Shown: in pieces, positions 1-8,587 of the stretch
Layout of the letters: every line of letters begins with the position of its first letter
Position numbering within the stretch: position 1 is the stretch's first letter
Assembly: GCA_900321205.1 (NCBI GenBank)
Contig: ONVC01000009.1
Location: 1-33,309 of the forward strand
DNA length: 33,309 nucleotides
DNA from: an uncultured Acinetobacter sp.
Lineage (GTDB): Bacteria > Cyanobacteriota > Vampirovibrionia > Gastranaerophilales > Gastranaerophilaceae
Direction of reading: 5' to 3'
Made by a program: the position numbers and the translations under genes
Notes under the pieces: generated by a model
Databases searched by the model: none
Told to the model about the DNA's origin: nothing
Seen by the model: only the letters and a program-made list of their open reading frames with translations

Positions 1-1222
1 TATTTAAAAGCTCTTCAAAATGGTTTTTAGCAATCGTTCCCCAACGGTTATCAACTTCCTTAACACCGTTTCTGCTTGTATTTTCTTTGTTTTTATTTTT
101 ATTTTTAATGCTGTTCCATTCTGCTTTCCAGTCAAATTTCCATTGTTTTAAATCAAGTTCTTTAAGATTTTTTGCCGCATCCTGCAGGTGTCCCATCTCG
201 TGATATATGGTTTTTAATGGGTTAAATAAATCCACTTTACTTTCAAGATAAACATCCTGTTTTTTCAGTTTTTCCAGAATACTTATCAAAAATTCTTTTT
301 GTTTTTTATAATCTTTTTTCTCCAAATCATCAAAATCAAATTTAACTTTTTCTTTTTCCAAATATTCTTTTTCTGATTTTTCAATAGCTTTTAGCGTGTC
401 AATGGGGTTTCGGAACAAGCGTCTGGCATTATCTTTTCCGTAACTAAGGCTGTAAAATAAATTACGTTTTTCTTCAACAGACAAAGATGCAGCATCTTTA
501 TAATACTTATCAATCAGTTTTATCAAGTCTTTTCCCGGAATAGCATAAATAAATTTATCCCATACAGGAACATGATTAATTGTTTTTAAGTCCTCAGAAA
601 AAGAAAACAGTGCCTTTTTATCAGCAAACAATTGTTTTTCCAGTCTTTCATCAAGATAATTTATGTCAAAAAAATGTTTGTTGATATACATATTACCAAA
701 CTCACTGCTGTTAATATCAATTTCCACGGCGGCTAAATATTCATTCTTTTTATCAGGTGCTTTAAAACGCAGTGCGTAAGGCATAAAAACCTTTCCCTTG
801 TTTGCATTTGAAACATCGACAAGTCCTTTATTTGCATAATTTATTGCATCAAGCGTGATATCTGTATCAATTTCTTTTATCCCCAAAACTTCTTTTGCAA
901 ATTTGATACCGTCTTCAACAGTTTTAGCTTCGGTAAAATCAATTTTTTCCTTTAAATTACGAATGACAAGTTTTTCGTCATACAGTTTTTTTATTCGGTT
1001 GCCCTGGTGTTTAATAAAGAAAACACTCATAGCTGTTAGTGCCGCCAAACAGCCTCCGCATGATATTAAACTGTTCTTAATTGTTTTGTCGAGTACCTTA
1101 TCTTTCTTTTCTGAAAGTTCAACTGAGTCATTCGGGTACGGATTTGTTTTAGGCTGAGTGTTAATTTTATTATCAGCACTTGCAGTATTTGTTTGATTTA
1201 GTTTTACTGCTTCTATCGGCAT
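1..1222 (-). CDS. Partial membrane-anchored HExxH (zincin-like) protein
   Basis: An open frame of 407 codons runs from an ATG at 1222 off the left edge with no stop, so only the N-terminal part is visible. The ATG is preceded by AGGGAT about 4-5 bases upstream. The protein starts with a polar Asn/Thr/Lys-rich leader (residues 1-50), then one hydrophobic segment (about 53-72, with CGGC inside), then a long charged helical region. At residues 341-345 it reads HEMGH, preceded by IY, which fits the HExxH zinc-binding helix of gluzincin-type metallopeptidases. The metzincin extension (HxxGxxH) is absent. The third ligand would lie downstream; the final visible segment (NHFEELL) contains glutamates but I cannot assign it. 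I infer a membrane-tethered peptidase-like protein. No named family is recognised, and a chance HExxH in a charged protein remains possible. Confidence 0.8.
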   Translation of the reverse strand, partial: MPIEAVKLNQTNTASADNKINTQPKTNPYPNDSVELSEKKDKVLDKTIKNSLISCGGCLAALTAMSVFFIKHQGNRIKKLYDEKLVIRNLKEKIDFTEAKTVEDGIKFAKEVLGIKEIDTDITLDAINYANKGLVDVSNANKGKVFMPYALRFKAPDKKNEYLAAVEIDINSSEFGNMYINKHFFDINYLDERLEKQLFADKKALFSFSEDLKTINHVPVWDKFIYAIPGKDLIKLIDKYYKDAASLSVEEKRNLFYSLSYGKDNARRLFRNPIDTLKAIEKSEKEYLEKEKVKFDFDDLEKKDYKKQKEFLISILEKLKKQDVYLESKVDLFNPLKTIYHEMGHLQDAAKNLKELDLKQWKFDWKAEWNSIKNKNKNKENTSRNGVKEVDNRWGTIAKNHFEELLN

Positions 1223-1267
1223 AGTTATCCCTATATTTTCTTACTTATATTTATAAAGTTCTCTAAA

Positions 1268-1305
1268 ACAAAAAAATTGCCTGAATTCCAGACAATTTTT
1301 TGTTT
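1268..1305 (-). terminator. Intrinsic terminator after clpX
   Basis: Arms at 1271-1283 and 1289-1301 pair over 13 bp with one G-U pair on the minus-strand RNA, a 5-base loop and a U-run. The hairpin lies 27 bases past the clpX stop, so it closes the clpP-clpX unit. Confidence 0.85.
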
Positions 1306-1327
1306 TGTTACATTTTATAACGCCGTT

Positions 1328-2668
1328 TCAGGCACTTTCTTTTGATTTATTGTTAGGGAGCTGAATGAGTTCGGCATCGTGCTCGCTTTTTTCTTCTGCG
1401 TTTTCTTTTTCATCTTCTGCTTCAACCATTTCTTTTGTTATGGTGAACTTTTTGATGTCATGTTTTGAAGGAATGTCATACATAACATCAAGCATAAGCT
1501 CTTCAACAATTGAACGCAATGCTCTTGCACCGGTTTTGCGTTTGATAGCTTTTTTTGCAATCAAATCAACTGCTTCCGGTTCAAAGTCAAGCTCAACATC
1601 ATCCATTTCCAGGAGCTTTTTATACTGTTTAAGAACTGCATTCTTAGGCTCTGTAAGAATCATTTTTAATGTTTCTTCATCTAACGCATCAAGAACTGCA
1701 AATACAGGAACACGACCGATAAACTCAGGAATCAGACCGAATTTTAAAAGGTCTTCAGGTTGAAGTTTCTTCAGTAGTTTAGAAGAAGCCTGTTCTTTTT
1801 CAGCCTGGGTTTGTGCAACATTGCCGAATCCTATTGAGTTACCGTCTTTAACACGGTGTTCAATAATCTTATCAAGGTCAACAAAAGCACCGCCTACAAT
1901 AAACAGAATGTTCTTTGTATCAATCTGTATAACTTCCTGCTGAGGATGTTTTCTTCCGCCTTGTGGTGGAACATTTGATATCGTACCTTCAATAAGTTTC
2001 AGTAAAGCCTGCTGAACACCTTCACCTGATACGTCACGAGTGATTGATGTATTTTCTGATTTTCTTGCTATCTTATCAATTTCATCAATATAGATAATGC
2101 CTTTTTCAGCTTTTTTAGCATCAAAATCAGCATTTTGATACAGTCTGAGAAGGATGTTTTCAACGTCATCACCGACATAACCGGCTTCTGTAAGCGTTGT
2201 TGCATCTGCAACCGCGAACGGTACATCAAGCAATTTTGCTAAGGTTTGGGCAAGTAATGTTTTACCGGAACCTGTCGGACCTACAAGAAGGATATTTGAT
2301 TTTTGGATTTCAACATCTTCTTTATCGCTGTTCATATTGTGCTTAAGGCGTTTGTAATGATTATAAACAGCAACCGATAAAACCTTCTTTGCATCTTCCT
2401 GACCTACGATATGCTGGTCAAGATATGCTTTAATCTCATGTGGTTTCGGGATAGGTTTATCTTCTATATCGTCTTTTTTCTTGTCTTTTTCTTTACCGTC
2501 TTGTTCTTTATCTTTGTCTTTTTGTTCAAAGAACTCTTCGTCAAGAATTTCATTACAAAGCTCGACACATTCATCGCAGATATATACATCAGGTCCTGCA
2601 ATAAGCTTTTTAACCTGATCTTGCGTTTTTCCGCAGAATGAACATTTTAATCTTTCGTTTGCCGGCAT
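1328..2668 (-). CDS. clpX: ATP-dependent Clp protease ATP-binding subunit ClpX
   Basis: ClpX is the AAA+ unfoldase that feeds substrates to ClpP in the cytoplasm. From the ATG at 2668 the protein is 446 aa. It has the four-Cys zinc-binding domain (C9, C12, C31, C34), Walker A GPTGSGKT at 130-137, pore loop GYVG at 163-166, Walker B IDEID with D195/E196, the ClpP-docking IGF loop at 279-281 and sensor 2 GAR near the end. The frame is open up to a GTG at 2707, but that GTG lies inside a repeat element. The ATG has AGGAGG 4 bases upstream, so I choose the ATG. The linker between the zinc domain and the AAA+ core (about 46-75) is a long Lys/Asp/Glu-rich stretch, and the C-terminus has a second acidic tail. 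It lies 78 bases downstream of clpP. Confidence 0.98.
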   Translation of the reverse strand: MPANERLKCSFCGKTQDQVKKLIAGPDVYICDECVELCNEILDEEFFEQKDKDKEQDGKEKDKKKDDIEDKPIPKPHEIKAYLDQHIVGQEDAKKVLSVAVYNHYKRLKHNMNSDKEDVEIQKSNILLVGPTGSGKTLLAQTLAKLLDVPFAVADATTLTEAGYVGDDVENILLRLYQNADFDAKKAEKGIIYIDEIDKIARKSENTSITRDVSGEGVQQALLKLIEGTISNVPPQGGRKHPQQEVIQIDTKNILFIVGGAFVDLDKIIEHRVKDGNSIGFGNVAQTQAEKEQASSKLLKKLQPEDLLKFGLIPEFIGRVPVFAVLDALDEETLKMILTEPKNAVLKQYKKLLEMDDVELDFEPEAVDLIAKKAIKRKTGARALRSIVEELMLDVMYDIPSKHDIKKFTITKEMVEAEDEKENAEEKSEHDAELIQLPNNKSKESA

Positions 2669-2706
2669 AGTGCCTCCTCTTTTGGGGTAAATATCAAATT
2701 CACCCA

Positions 2707-2737
2707 CTCACCCTATCCCTCTCCCGTTGGGCGAGGG
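2707..2737. repeat. GC-rich dispersed hairpin repeat, copy 1 (clpP-clpX gap)
   Basis: On the plus strand the motif reads CTCACCCTATCC, then a stem CCCTCTCCC / loop GTT / GGGCGAGGG. The 9-bp arms pair with one fixed internal mismatch. The same unit recurs at 3758-3791 and 12540-12575 in the opposite orientation. It is REP-like: intergenic, palindromic, and far more GC-rich than its surroundings. Confidence 0.85.
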
Positions 2738-2746
2738 TATTAAATT

Positions 2747-3337
2747 TTATTCCTTAGTAATTACTTTATCAATCATACCATACTCAAGAGCTTCTTGAGG
2801 TGTCATGATATAATCACGGTCAGTATCTTTTTCAATTTTCTTGATAGATTGACCTGTATTTGAAGCCATAATTTCATTCAAAGTCTTTTTGATTCTCAAG
2901 ATTTCCTGAGCCTGGATTTCAATATCGGTTGCCTGACCCTGGGCACCGCCTAATGGCTGGTGAATAAGAACTCTTGAATGAGGAAGAGCCATTCTTTTAC
3001 CTTTTGTACCTGAACAAAGTAAGAATGCACCCATTGATGCAGCCTGACCTAAACATATTGTCTGAACATCAGCTCTGATGTGCTGCATAGTATCATAAAT
3101 AGCCAAGCCTGCTGTTACGCTTCCACCGGGAGAGTTGATATAAAGCATAATATCTTTTTCCGGATTTTCGCTATCTAATAACAACATCTGTGCAACGATT
3201 AAGTTTGCAACCATATCATCAATAGCGGTTCCCAAGAATATAATTCTTTCTCTTAACAGTCTTGAAAAAATATCAAAAGCTCTTTCGCCTCTTGAAGACT
3301 GTTCAATGACTGTCGGTACATAACTTGCAAAGCTCAT
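2747..3337 (-). CDS. clpP: ATP-dependent Clp protease proteolytic subunit ClpP
   Basis: ClpP is the serine peptidase that forms the tetradecameric barrel of the Clp protease. The protein is 196 aa, the normal family length. The catalytic triad is visible: Ser101 in GQAASMG, His126 in LIHQP, and Asp175 in the DRDY segment. The oxyanion-loop SPGGSV stretch is at 69-74. The ATG at 3337 has AAAGGAA upstream. clpX follows 78 bases after the stop, separated by a hairpin repeat, and both probably share the promoter at 3381-3408. Trigger factor (tig), often upstream of clpP, is not in the window. I see no unusual residues. Confidence 0.98.
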   Translation of the reverse strand: MSFASYVPTVIEQSSRGERAFDIFSRLLRERIIFLGTAIDDMVANLIVAQMLLLDSENPEKDIMLYINSPGGSVTAGLAIYDTMQHIRADVQTICLGQAASMGAFLLCSGTKGKRMALPHSRVLIHQPLGGAQGQATDIEIQAQEILRIKKTLNEIMASNTGQSIKKIEKDTDRDYIMTPQEALEYGMIDKVITKE

Positions 3338-3380
3338 TTTATAATTCCTTTCTCTTATTTATCTCAAACCATATAGCTAT

Positions 3381-3408
3381 ATTATACCTTAATCGGTTTA
3401 TTTAACAA
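3381..3408 (-). promoter_or_regulatory. Predicted sigma-70 promoter of clpP-clpX
   Basis: On the minus strand: TTGTTA, a 16-base spacer, then a perfect TATAAT, about 45 bases before the clpP ATG. It is a sequence match only. The region 3409-3520 beyond it shows no gene. Confidence 0.6.
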
Positions 3409-3520
3409 ATAATTAATTTGTATGAGATTTGATGTCTTTTTGTATTTATTGTTTTCAGGGACACTTACATTATAACATAAAGGGGCAAAGGGGTAAATAT
3501 CTCTTGGGGTATATAACAAA

Positions 3521-3549
3521 AGATGGCGACAATATAAAAGTCACCATCT
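3521..3549 (-). terminator. Intrinsic terminator after rubredoxin (end of 8-gene unit)
   Basis: Minus-strand RNA forms a 10-bp stem (AGATGGTGAC with GTCGCCATCT, one G-U pair) with a 9-base loop, followed by TTTTGTT. It lies 26 bases past the rubredoxin stop. Confidence 0.8.
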
Positions 3550-3574
3550 TTCCTGTTTATTTTTTATTTGTCCG

Positions 3575-3733
3575 TTACGCCTCATTGAACATGTCTTTTC
3601 CGACTGAACAAAGCGGACAAGCCCAGTCATCCGGCAACGCTTCAAATGCTGTACCAGCTGCGATACCGTTATCAGGGTCGCCTACTGCCGGATCATAAAC
3701 ATAACCACAAACTGAACATACGTACTTTTGCAT
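3575..3733 (-). CDS. Rubredoxin (52 aa)
   Basis: This is a small mononuclear-iron electron carrier. The minus-strand frame from the ATG at 3733 gives 52 aa. It has both rubredoxin knuckles, [10 protein letters not shown] at residues 6-15 and CPLCSVGKD at 39-47, so all four iron-ligating cysteines are present. The DDWACP segment is typical of the family. AAGGAG lies about 7-8 bases before the ATG. It is the last gene of the minus-strand unit, 86 bases after the flavodiiron gene, whose family accepts electrons from rubredoxin. That makes a direct redox partnership very likely. The gap between the two holds repeat copy 2. Confidence 0.96.
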   Translation of the reverse strand: MQKYVCSVCGYVYDPAVGDPDNGIAAGTAFEALPDDWACPLCSVGKDMFNEA

Positions 3734-3757
3734 AATTTTTCTCCTTTTCTGATTTTT

Positions 3758-3791
3758 CCCTCGCCCTACGGGAGAGGGTCAGGGTGAGGGG
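3758..3791. repeat. GC-rich dispersed hairpin repeat, copy 2
   Basis: CCCTCGCCC / loop TACG / GGGAGAGGG followed by TCAGGGTGAGGGG on the plus strand. It has the same internal mismatch in the stem as the other copies. It sits between the flavodiiron stop (3820) and the rubredoxin start (3733). Confidence 0.85.
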
Positions 3792-3819
3792 ACAACCCTT
3801 ACACTACCCCTGCTTGATT

Positions 3820-5025
3820 TTAATTTCCTATACTACTAACCATTTTATCTGCCAAATTGTCAAGTTCTGCCAGCTGTTCTTCTTTTAAAGCAGACTTGAT
3901 GCAAATTGATTCGTCAATAATTTCCGTTCCTTTAAGATTTTCTAAGATTGTTTTCATAGCGTTTCCGCAAGTCGGTGCCCAAGAACCATTCTGAATTAGA
4001 ACAACTTTACGGTTTTGAAGGTTGTGTGCGGAGATGTTATGTAACAGATGCTCCATTGTTTCAAAAATACCATTGTTATACGTAGTTGTTGCAAAAACAA
4101 TATGAGAATACTTAAAAGCATCAGATAAAACATAAGAAGAGTGTGTATGAGATACGTCATACATTTTTATTCCCTTAACCCCTCTGTCTGCAAGTTTACC
4201 TGCCAGGATGTTTGCTGCATTTTCGGTTCCTCCGTAAACGGAAGAATAAGCTATAAGAACGGATTTTTCCTCGGCTTCGTAACGAGACCACTTGTCGTAT
4301 TTTTCAACAAATTTTGAAATATTATCTTTTATAATCAAGCCATGAAGAGGATAAATTGTTTGGATATCAAGTGCAGAAGCTTTTTTTAACAGCATTTGCA
4401 CCTGAGGTCCGTATTTGCCCACGATATTTGTATAATATCTTCTTGCTTCGTCAATGTAATCTTTTTCAAAATCAACTTCTGTATCAAAAAGGTTTCCGTT
4501 AATGGCGCCAAAAGAACCGAATGCATCCGCCGAATAAAGAGCTTTGTCGGTTTTGTCGTATGATACCATAACTTCCGGCCAGTGAACCATTGGAGCCGTG
4601 GTAAATATGAATTCATGTTTACCGGTGTTCAAAGTATCGCCTTCTTTTACAATCATTACTTTTGAATCTATATCAAAATCAAAGAATTGTTTAATCAGCG
4701 CAACGGATTTTGCTGTTGTTACTATTTTAACCTCCGGGTAAACAGAAATTACATCTTCGAGGAGTGCGCAATGGTCAGGCTCCATGTGGTGAACGAATAA
4801 ATAGTCCAAATTTCTTCCGTCAAGAGCAGCTTCAAGATTTTGGAAAAACTGTCCTGAACAAGACTTATCAACCGTATCCATCAAAACGGTTTTTTCATCA
4901 AGTATCAAATATGAGTTATATGAAACTCCGTTCGGTATCGGATAAGCACTTTCAAATAAAGCCAGTCTTCTGTCAGAACAGCCTATATATAATACATCTT
5001 CACTGATTTTTCTTATATCGTACAT
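3820..5025 (-). CDS. Flavodiiron protein (A-type flavoprotein, O2/NO reductase)
   Basis: Flavodiiron proteins reduce O2 to water or NO to N2O in anaerobes, with FMN passing electrons to a di-iron site. The 401-aa protein has an N-terminal metallo-beta-lactamase-like domain (1-250) and a C-terminal flavodoxin domain starting at ~255 (LIAYSSVYGGTENAA). All expected iron ligands are present with family spacing: H80, E82, D84 and H85 in HHMEPDH, H148 in VHWPE, D167 in SADAFG, and H228 in PLHGL. No extra C-terminal domain is fused, so it is class A and needs an external donor, presumably the rubredoxin encoded next. The ATG at 5025 has AAAGGAG upstream. The stop-start gap from hpt is only 31 bases. 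Sequence alone does not tell whether O2 or NO is the substrate. Confidence 0.96.
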   Translation of the reverse strand: MYDIRKISEDVLYIGCSDRRLALFESAYPIPNGVSYNSYLILDEKTVLMDTVDKSCSGQFFQNLEAALDGRNLDYLFVHHMEPDHCALLEDVISVYPEVKIVTTAKSVALIKQFFDFDIDSKVMIVKEGDTLNTGKHEFIFTTAPMVHWPEVMVSYDKTDKALYSADAFGSFGAINGNLFDTEVDFEKDYIDEARRYYTNIVGKYGPQVQMLLKKASALDIQTIYPLHGLIIKDNISKFVEKYDKWSRYEAEEKSVLIAYSSVYGGTENAANILAGKLADRGVKGIKMYDVSHTHSSYVLSDAFKYSHIVFATTTYNNGIFETMEHLLHNISAHNLQNRKVVLIQNGSWAPTCGNAMKTILENLKGTEIIDESICIKSALKEEQLAELDNLADKMVSSIGN

Positions 5026-5056
5026 TTTATACTCCTTTCCCCTTTTATATTTATCA

Positions 5057-5587
5057 CTACGTTTCTATATATCCGATATAAGTCAGGTTGCGGAAATTTC
5101 CGTCAATATCCAGACCATATCCAACAAGGTATTTATCGTCAACTTCAAAGCAATAATAATCTGCTTCTATGTTTGCGACACGTTTACATTTTTTATCCAG
5201 CAAAGCGCAAAATTTTAAGTCTTTGAACTTAAAGTTATGCCTTAAAAAGTCCATAAGGAATTTTGCCGTGTGTCCTGTGTCAATTATATCTTCAATTACT
5301 AATACGTTTTTGTCATTAAGATCAGGGAGTTTTATATCAACTGCGTTAACTTTTCCGCTTGAAGTTGTTCCCGAACCGTAACTGGACAGTCTTATAAACT
5401 CCATCTTTACCGGCATGGTTAAGTGTTTTGCCAGGTCAACCATAAACATTACGGAGCCTTTTAATACACAAACGAGATAAACTTCTTCATCTTTATATTT
5501 TTCATTAAGTTTATCAGCTAGTTTTTTAATCCCTGCCTGAATTTTATCTTCGTTTAATAAAGGTTTAATATCGCTTTTTTTAATCAT
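5057..5587 (-). CDS. hpt: Hypoxanthine phosphoribosyltransferase
   Basis: This enzyme salvages hypoxanthine or guanine to IMP/GMP using PRPP. The 176-aa protein is of normal length. The PRPP-binding loop VLVIEDIIDTGHT is at residues 95-107, and VCVLKGSVMFM at 39-49 matches the family's pyrophosphate loop. It follows tilS by 24 bases. tilS-hpt is a conserved neighbourhood in many bacteria, commonly continued by ftsH, but here the flavodiiron gene follows instead. A GAGGGG lies rather far (about 14 bases) from the ATG, so translation may rely on coupling to tilS. Confidence 0.95.
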   Translation of the reverse strand: MIKKSDIKPLLNEDKIQAGIKKLADKLNEKYKDEEVYLVCVLKGSVMFMVDLAKHLTMPVKMEFIRLSSYGSGTTSSGKVNAVDIKLPDLNDKNVLVIEDIIDTGHTAKFLMDFLRHNFKFKDLKFCALLDKKCKRVANIEADYYCFEVDDKYLVGYGLDIDGNFRNLTYIGYIET

Positions 5588-5611
5588 ATAATATAATTTA
5601 CCCCTCAGTTC

Positions 5612-6964
5612 CTATTCTTCAACTTCAACTTCTATTACGTGTGACGGTCTTATTTTAACACTTATTTTGTCGCTCAATCCGACACCCGTTACCCACAGAA
5701 CTTCTTTATCGTTGCAAAGAAGCGGAATGTCATCCCTGCGGTGTTTTGACACGCCTTTTCCGTTCATATATTTTTTTAGTTTCATTGAACCTTTCATTCC
5801 GAAAGGAGTGATTATATCTCCGTCTTTTCTTGTTCTGAGTGTTAAAGGAAAACCTGTGTCAGACAAATCCACATAAGCAAATTTTGCGGTTGAATCCGGG
5901 AAAATAAACAGTTTCCCTTCATCATATTTTTTTATCGTGAATACGTTGCTTCCAAACTTATAAACTCCCTCTTTTTTTATAGTGAGAGGTGTAAGTTTGT
6001 CCGACAAAACCTGTTTTTTATGTGGAATTGTTTCTATAATTTTATTATCTGTATAAAGCCAGGAAGACGAAGTAAGCGAAAGAGTTGAACCGTTTCTTTT
6101 ATCAATATTAGCTTCAATAAAATCAAAAACTTCGTTAACTTTTTTAGAATCGTAATCCAGACCGAGAAGCTGGATATATTCGTACACAATTCTTTTCTTT
6201 ATAGGTTTTGAAAGTTTTTTGTATTCGTCAACCTTAATTTTGTCAATGTCTAGTACTCTAGGTCTTATAGTTGAAAGATATTCCTCAATAATTAAATTAT
6301 CGCTTGTTGCGTTTTCTGCAAGGATATTCAGGGCATCTTTTACTTCCGGGTTTACTTTTTCAAGTGATGGTATAACCGACAGTCTTAAAAAATTCCTCTG
6401 ATAAGCTGTGTTATTATTAGAAGAATCTTCGTTAGGCATTAGATTATGTTTGAGGCAATAATCCAAAATCTCACTCCTGTACGTTTTAAGAAGCGGTCTG
6501 TAAAAATATTTTCTTTTTTCTGATATTCCTCTTAAACCTATTATTCCGGTTCCTTTTATTATCCTGTATAAAACGGTTTCGGCGTTATCGTCTTTGTTAT
6601 GAGCGGTGAAAACCGCATCTGCGTCGTATTCTTCGTAAGCTTCTTCAAAAAACTCATATCTTGCAATTCTTGCATCATTTTCGGTTTTTCTCAAAGTTGG
6701 AGGTGCTGTTTTTGTGTAAAATTCAATCCCTCTTGATGCCGCAAAAATTCTGCAAACTTCCTGCTCTTTTAAAGATTCTTCGCCTCTCCAGTTATGATTA
6801 AAATGGGCGGCAACTATATCCATATCAAAAAAATCAGGTAAATCTTTTATTTGGGATAAAATATCCAAAAGGCACATAGAATCGAAACCGCCGGAAAATC
6901 CTACGATAATTGTTTTATCCTGTAAATTGTATTCTTTTAAAAATTCGACGATTCTATTTATCAT
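5612..6964 (-). CDS. tilS: tRNA(Ile)-lysidine synthase TilS
   Basis: TilS adds lysine to C34 of the minor tRNA-Ile(CAU), changing decoding from AUG to AUA. The 450-aa protein has the N-type ATP pyrophosphatase P-loop SGGFDS at residues 24-29. It also has NHNWRGEES (56-64), the AHNKDDNAET segment at 121-130 (family form AHHxDDQAET, so Asn replaces His and Gln) and a C-terminal TilS domain from ~370. Its start overlaps the end of the preceding gene by 11 bases. The ATGATAAATAG junction indicates translational coupling. It is full length with no missing catalytic residues. Confidence 0.95.
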   Translation of the reverse strand: MINRIVEFLKEYNLQDKTIIVGFSGGFDSMCLLDILSQIKDLPDFFDMDIVAAHFNHNWRGEESLKEQEVCRIFAASRGIEFYTKTAPPTLRKTENDARIARYEFFEEAYEEYDADAVFTAHNKDDNAETVLYRIIKGTGIIGLRGISEKRKYFYRPLLKTYRSEILDYCLKHNLMPNEDSSNNNTAYQRNFLRLSVIPSLEKVNPEVKDALNILAENATSDNLIIEEYLSTIRPRVLDIDKIKVDEYKKLSKPIKKRIVYEYIQLLGLDYDSKKVNEVFDFIEANIDKRNGSTLSLTSSSWLYTDNKIIETIPHKKQVLSDKLTPLTIKKEGVYKFGSNVFTIKKYDEGKLFIFPDSTAKFAYVDLSDTGFPLTLRTRKDGDIITPFGMKGSMKLKKYMNGKGVSKHRRDDIPLLCNDKEVLWVTGVGLSDKISVKIRPSHVIEVEVEE

Positions 6965-8288
6965 TTTTTATTCCGTGTCTGATTTCAACCGCATCAACCC
7001 CTAGCTGATCAAGTGCTTTTACCGCAAGTGATGTTGGTTCATCTAAAATGGCGAGCAGCAAATCGGATGCTTCTATTTTTTGTTTGTTTGATTTTTTTGC
7101 AGACAGCCATGCTCTTTCAAGAACTCTTTTTGCACGGGAAGTGAAGGTTATTTCTTTATCAAAATACTCATCACCATATCCGACAAGGTTTTCCACAACG
7201 ATTCTTGCATCTTTCATTGTTATTTCAAGTTCGTTAAGCACTTCAAAAGCGAGGCTTGTTCCTTCTGCCAGTATTCCGAGCAAAAACATCTCCGTACCGA
7301 CAACATTTCTGCCTATTCTTCTTGCTTCTTCTTTTGCAAGTTTCATTATAGAAAGTGTTTCCGGCATTTGTTTCTCTATCGGTTTTAAAATTTCTTCAGA
7401 AAGTTTGTCATCATTTACACCGAGAGATTTAAATACGTCATAGGCTAAACCTCTTTTGTTTTTTAATACGCTTAAAACGATATGTTCAGGAGTAATAACA
7501 GAGGAACCGAGTTCTTTTGCGGTCTGTAAGGCTGTATTCATTAAAGCAAACGCATTAGGAGTAAATATGTATTTTTTACCCTCGTACTCTGCCTGACGTG
7601 ATTGCTGTTCCGCAAGTTTTGACTCAAAGCTTTCGCTGTTAATTCCAAATTTATTGACGGTGCCGATTAACTCCGAATCCGAACTCTCCAGTATTGATGC
7701 TATTATTTGTTCTGTGCCTAAGATTTCGTATCCTTTTGCGGAAAGTTTAGAGACTGCCTTATCAAAAATTACTGAAAGAGTTTCGTCTTCGTATATTGAT
7801 TCAAAGCTGTTTTTTTCGGTTATATCTTCTGCCTCGGGGTGTTCAAGACGTTTAATTTTCTTTTGGACCAGTTTTGTCAAAATGTCTTTTGCAGAATAAA
7901 TATCAAAATTAAATTTGTTCAATATTTCCTGAATGTTGGAGTTCTTATCGGTTATTACGGATAAAAACAGGTGTTCAAAAAGGATATTGTTATTTCCTGA
8001 TTTGCTTGCCAAATCGAGAGTATGCTTAAGAATCTCTTTACTTTCGTGACTGAAAGTGATATTTTCATATCTCTTATTGCTTGTTTTTACGTGTTTGGCA
8101 ACGTCAGGCTGAAGTTTTTCAGTTGACATTCCATACATTCTGAATAATTTAAGTGAAACGCCGCGTGCTTCATTAACAAGAGCAAGCAATAAATGTTCGG
8201 GCGAAACCTCTCTGCACCCCATAACCTGTGCTAATCTCTGACTTTCAGAAACTACATTAACAGCTTTTTCCGTAAACCTTTCAAACAA
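6954..8288 (-). CDS. Tandem Clp-N-domain protein lacking any ATPase domain
   Basis: The 444-aa protein opens MFERFTEKAV, the signature start of ClpC, then consists only of Clp-N repeats. I count six half-repeats, i.e. three Clp-N domains, at about 2-65, 77-140, 165-225, 240-300, 309-370 and 378-440. Each has the helix motif in equivalent position (SPEHLLLALV, LFEHLFLSVI, GTEQIIASIL, TPEHIVLSVL, GTEMFLLGIL, ASDLLLAIL). There is no Walker A, Walker B or arginine finger anywhere. The start is TTG with GAGG 9 bases upstream, and the ClpC-like N-terminus confirms it. It lies 2 bases after the DUF1292 gene and overlaps tilS. In ClpC these domains bind adaptors and substrates, so a free triple-N protein could be an adaptor, a decoy or a phospho-Arg-type receptor; that role is inference. 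A decayed ClpC is unlikely because the frame and repeats are intact. Confidence 0.88.
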   Translation of the reverse strand: MFERFTEKAVNVVSESQRLAQVMGCREVSPEHLLLALVNEARGVSLKLFRMYGMSTEKLQPDVAKHVKTSNKRYENITFSHESKEILKHTLDLASKSGNNNILFEHLFLSVITDKNSNIQEILNKFNFDIYSAKDILTKLVQKKIKRLEHPEAEDITEKNSFESIYEDETLSVIFDKAVSKLSAKGYEILGTEQIIASILESSDSELIGTVNKFGINSESFESKLAEQQSRQAEYEGKKYIFTPNAFALMNTALQTAKELGSSVITPEHIVLSVLKNKRGLAYDVFKSLGVNDDKLSEEILKPIEKQMPETLSIMKLAKEEARRIGRNVVGTEMFLLGILAEGTSLAFEVLNELEITMKDARIVVENLVGYGDEYFDKEITFTSRAKRVLERAWLSAKKSNKQKIEASDLLLAILDEPTSLAVKALDQLGVDAVEIRHGIKNDK

Positions 8289-8290
8289 AC

Positions 8291-8584
8291 TTATTCTTCC
8301 TCGTCATCAAAATCTTCGTCATTTACGGACTGTACGTATTCACAAACTCTGTTGAACTCATCTTCGTCATCTATTGTCTGGAAATGAGCATTGTCTTCAT
8401 CGTCTTCAACGTATTCCATAACAATAACTTCAGTATCTTCGTCTTCTTCGCCGAATGGAATTAACAGGGCATATGTTTTGTTTTCAAAATCTATAACATC
8501 ATAAATTTCACATTTGATAACGCTGCCGTCTTCCCAGAGAACTTCAACAAATTGTTGTTCTTCTTCATTCATTTCTTCGCTCAT
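8291..8584 (-). CDS. DUF1292 (YrzB-like) small acidic protein
   Basis: The protein is 97 aa and strongly acidic, with the DUF1292 core: VEVLWEDGSVIKCEIYDVID, then a LLIPFGEEDEDTEVIVMEYVED segment, and an acidic Asp/Glu tail. The family has no known biochemical function. In Firmicutes it is encoded next to the YqgF/RuvX gene, and the same adjacency is seen here: it starts 3 bases after the ruvX stop. AGGA lies 8 bases before the ATG. The gene is compact and shows no sign of decay. Confidence 0.88.
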   Translation of the reverse strand: MSEEMNEEEQQFVEVLWEDGSVIKCEIYDVIDFENKTYALLIPFGEEDEDTEVIVMEYVEDDEDNAHFQTIDDEDEFNRVCEYVQSVNDEDFDDEEE

Positions 8585-8587
8585 AAT

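Noticed and set aside
1365..1763. 132-aa plus-strand Ser-rich frame
   Set aside because: It is antisense to the clpX coding sequence.
2668..2707. Upstream GTG start for clpX
   Set aside because: The GTG is inside a dispersed repeat, while the ATG at 2668 has AGGAGG and gives the standard ClpX N-terminus.
3429..3698. 89-aa plus-strand frame
   Set aside because: It lies antisense to rubredoxin, whose Cys motifs are unmistakable, and its sequence is low in information.
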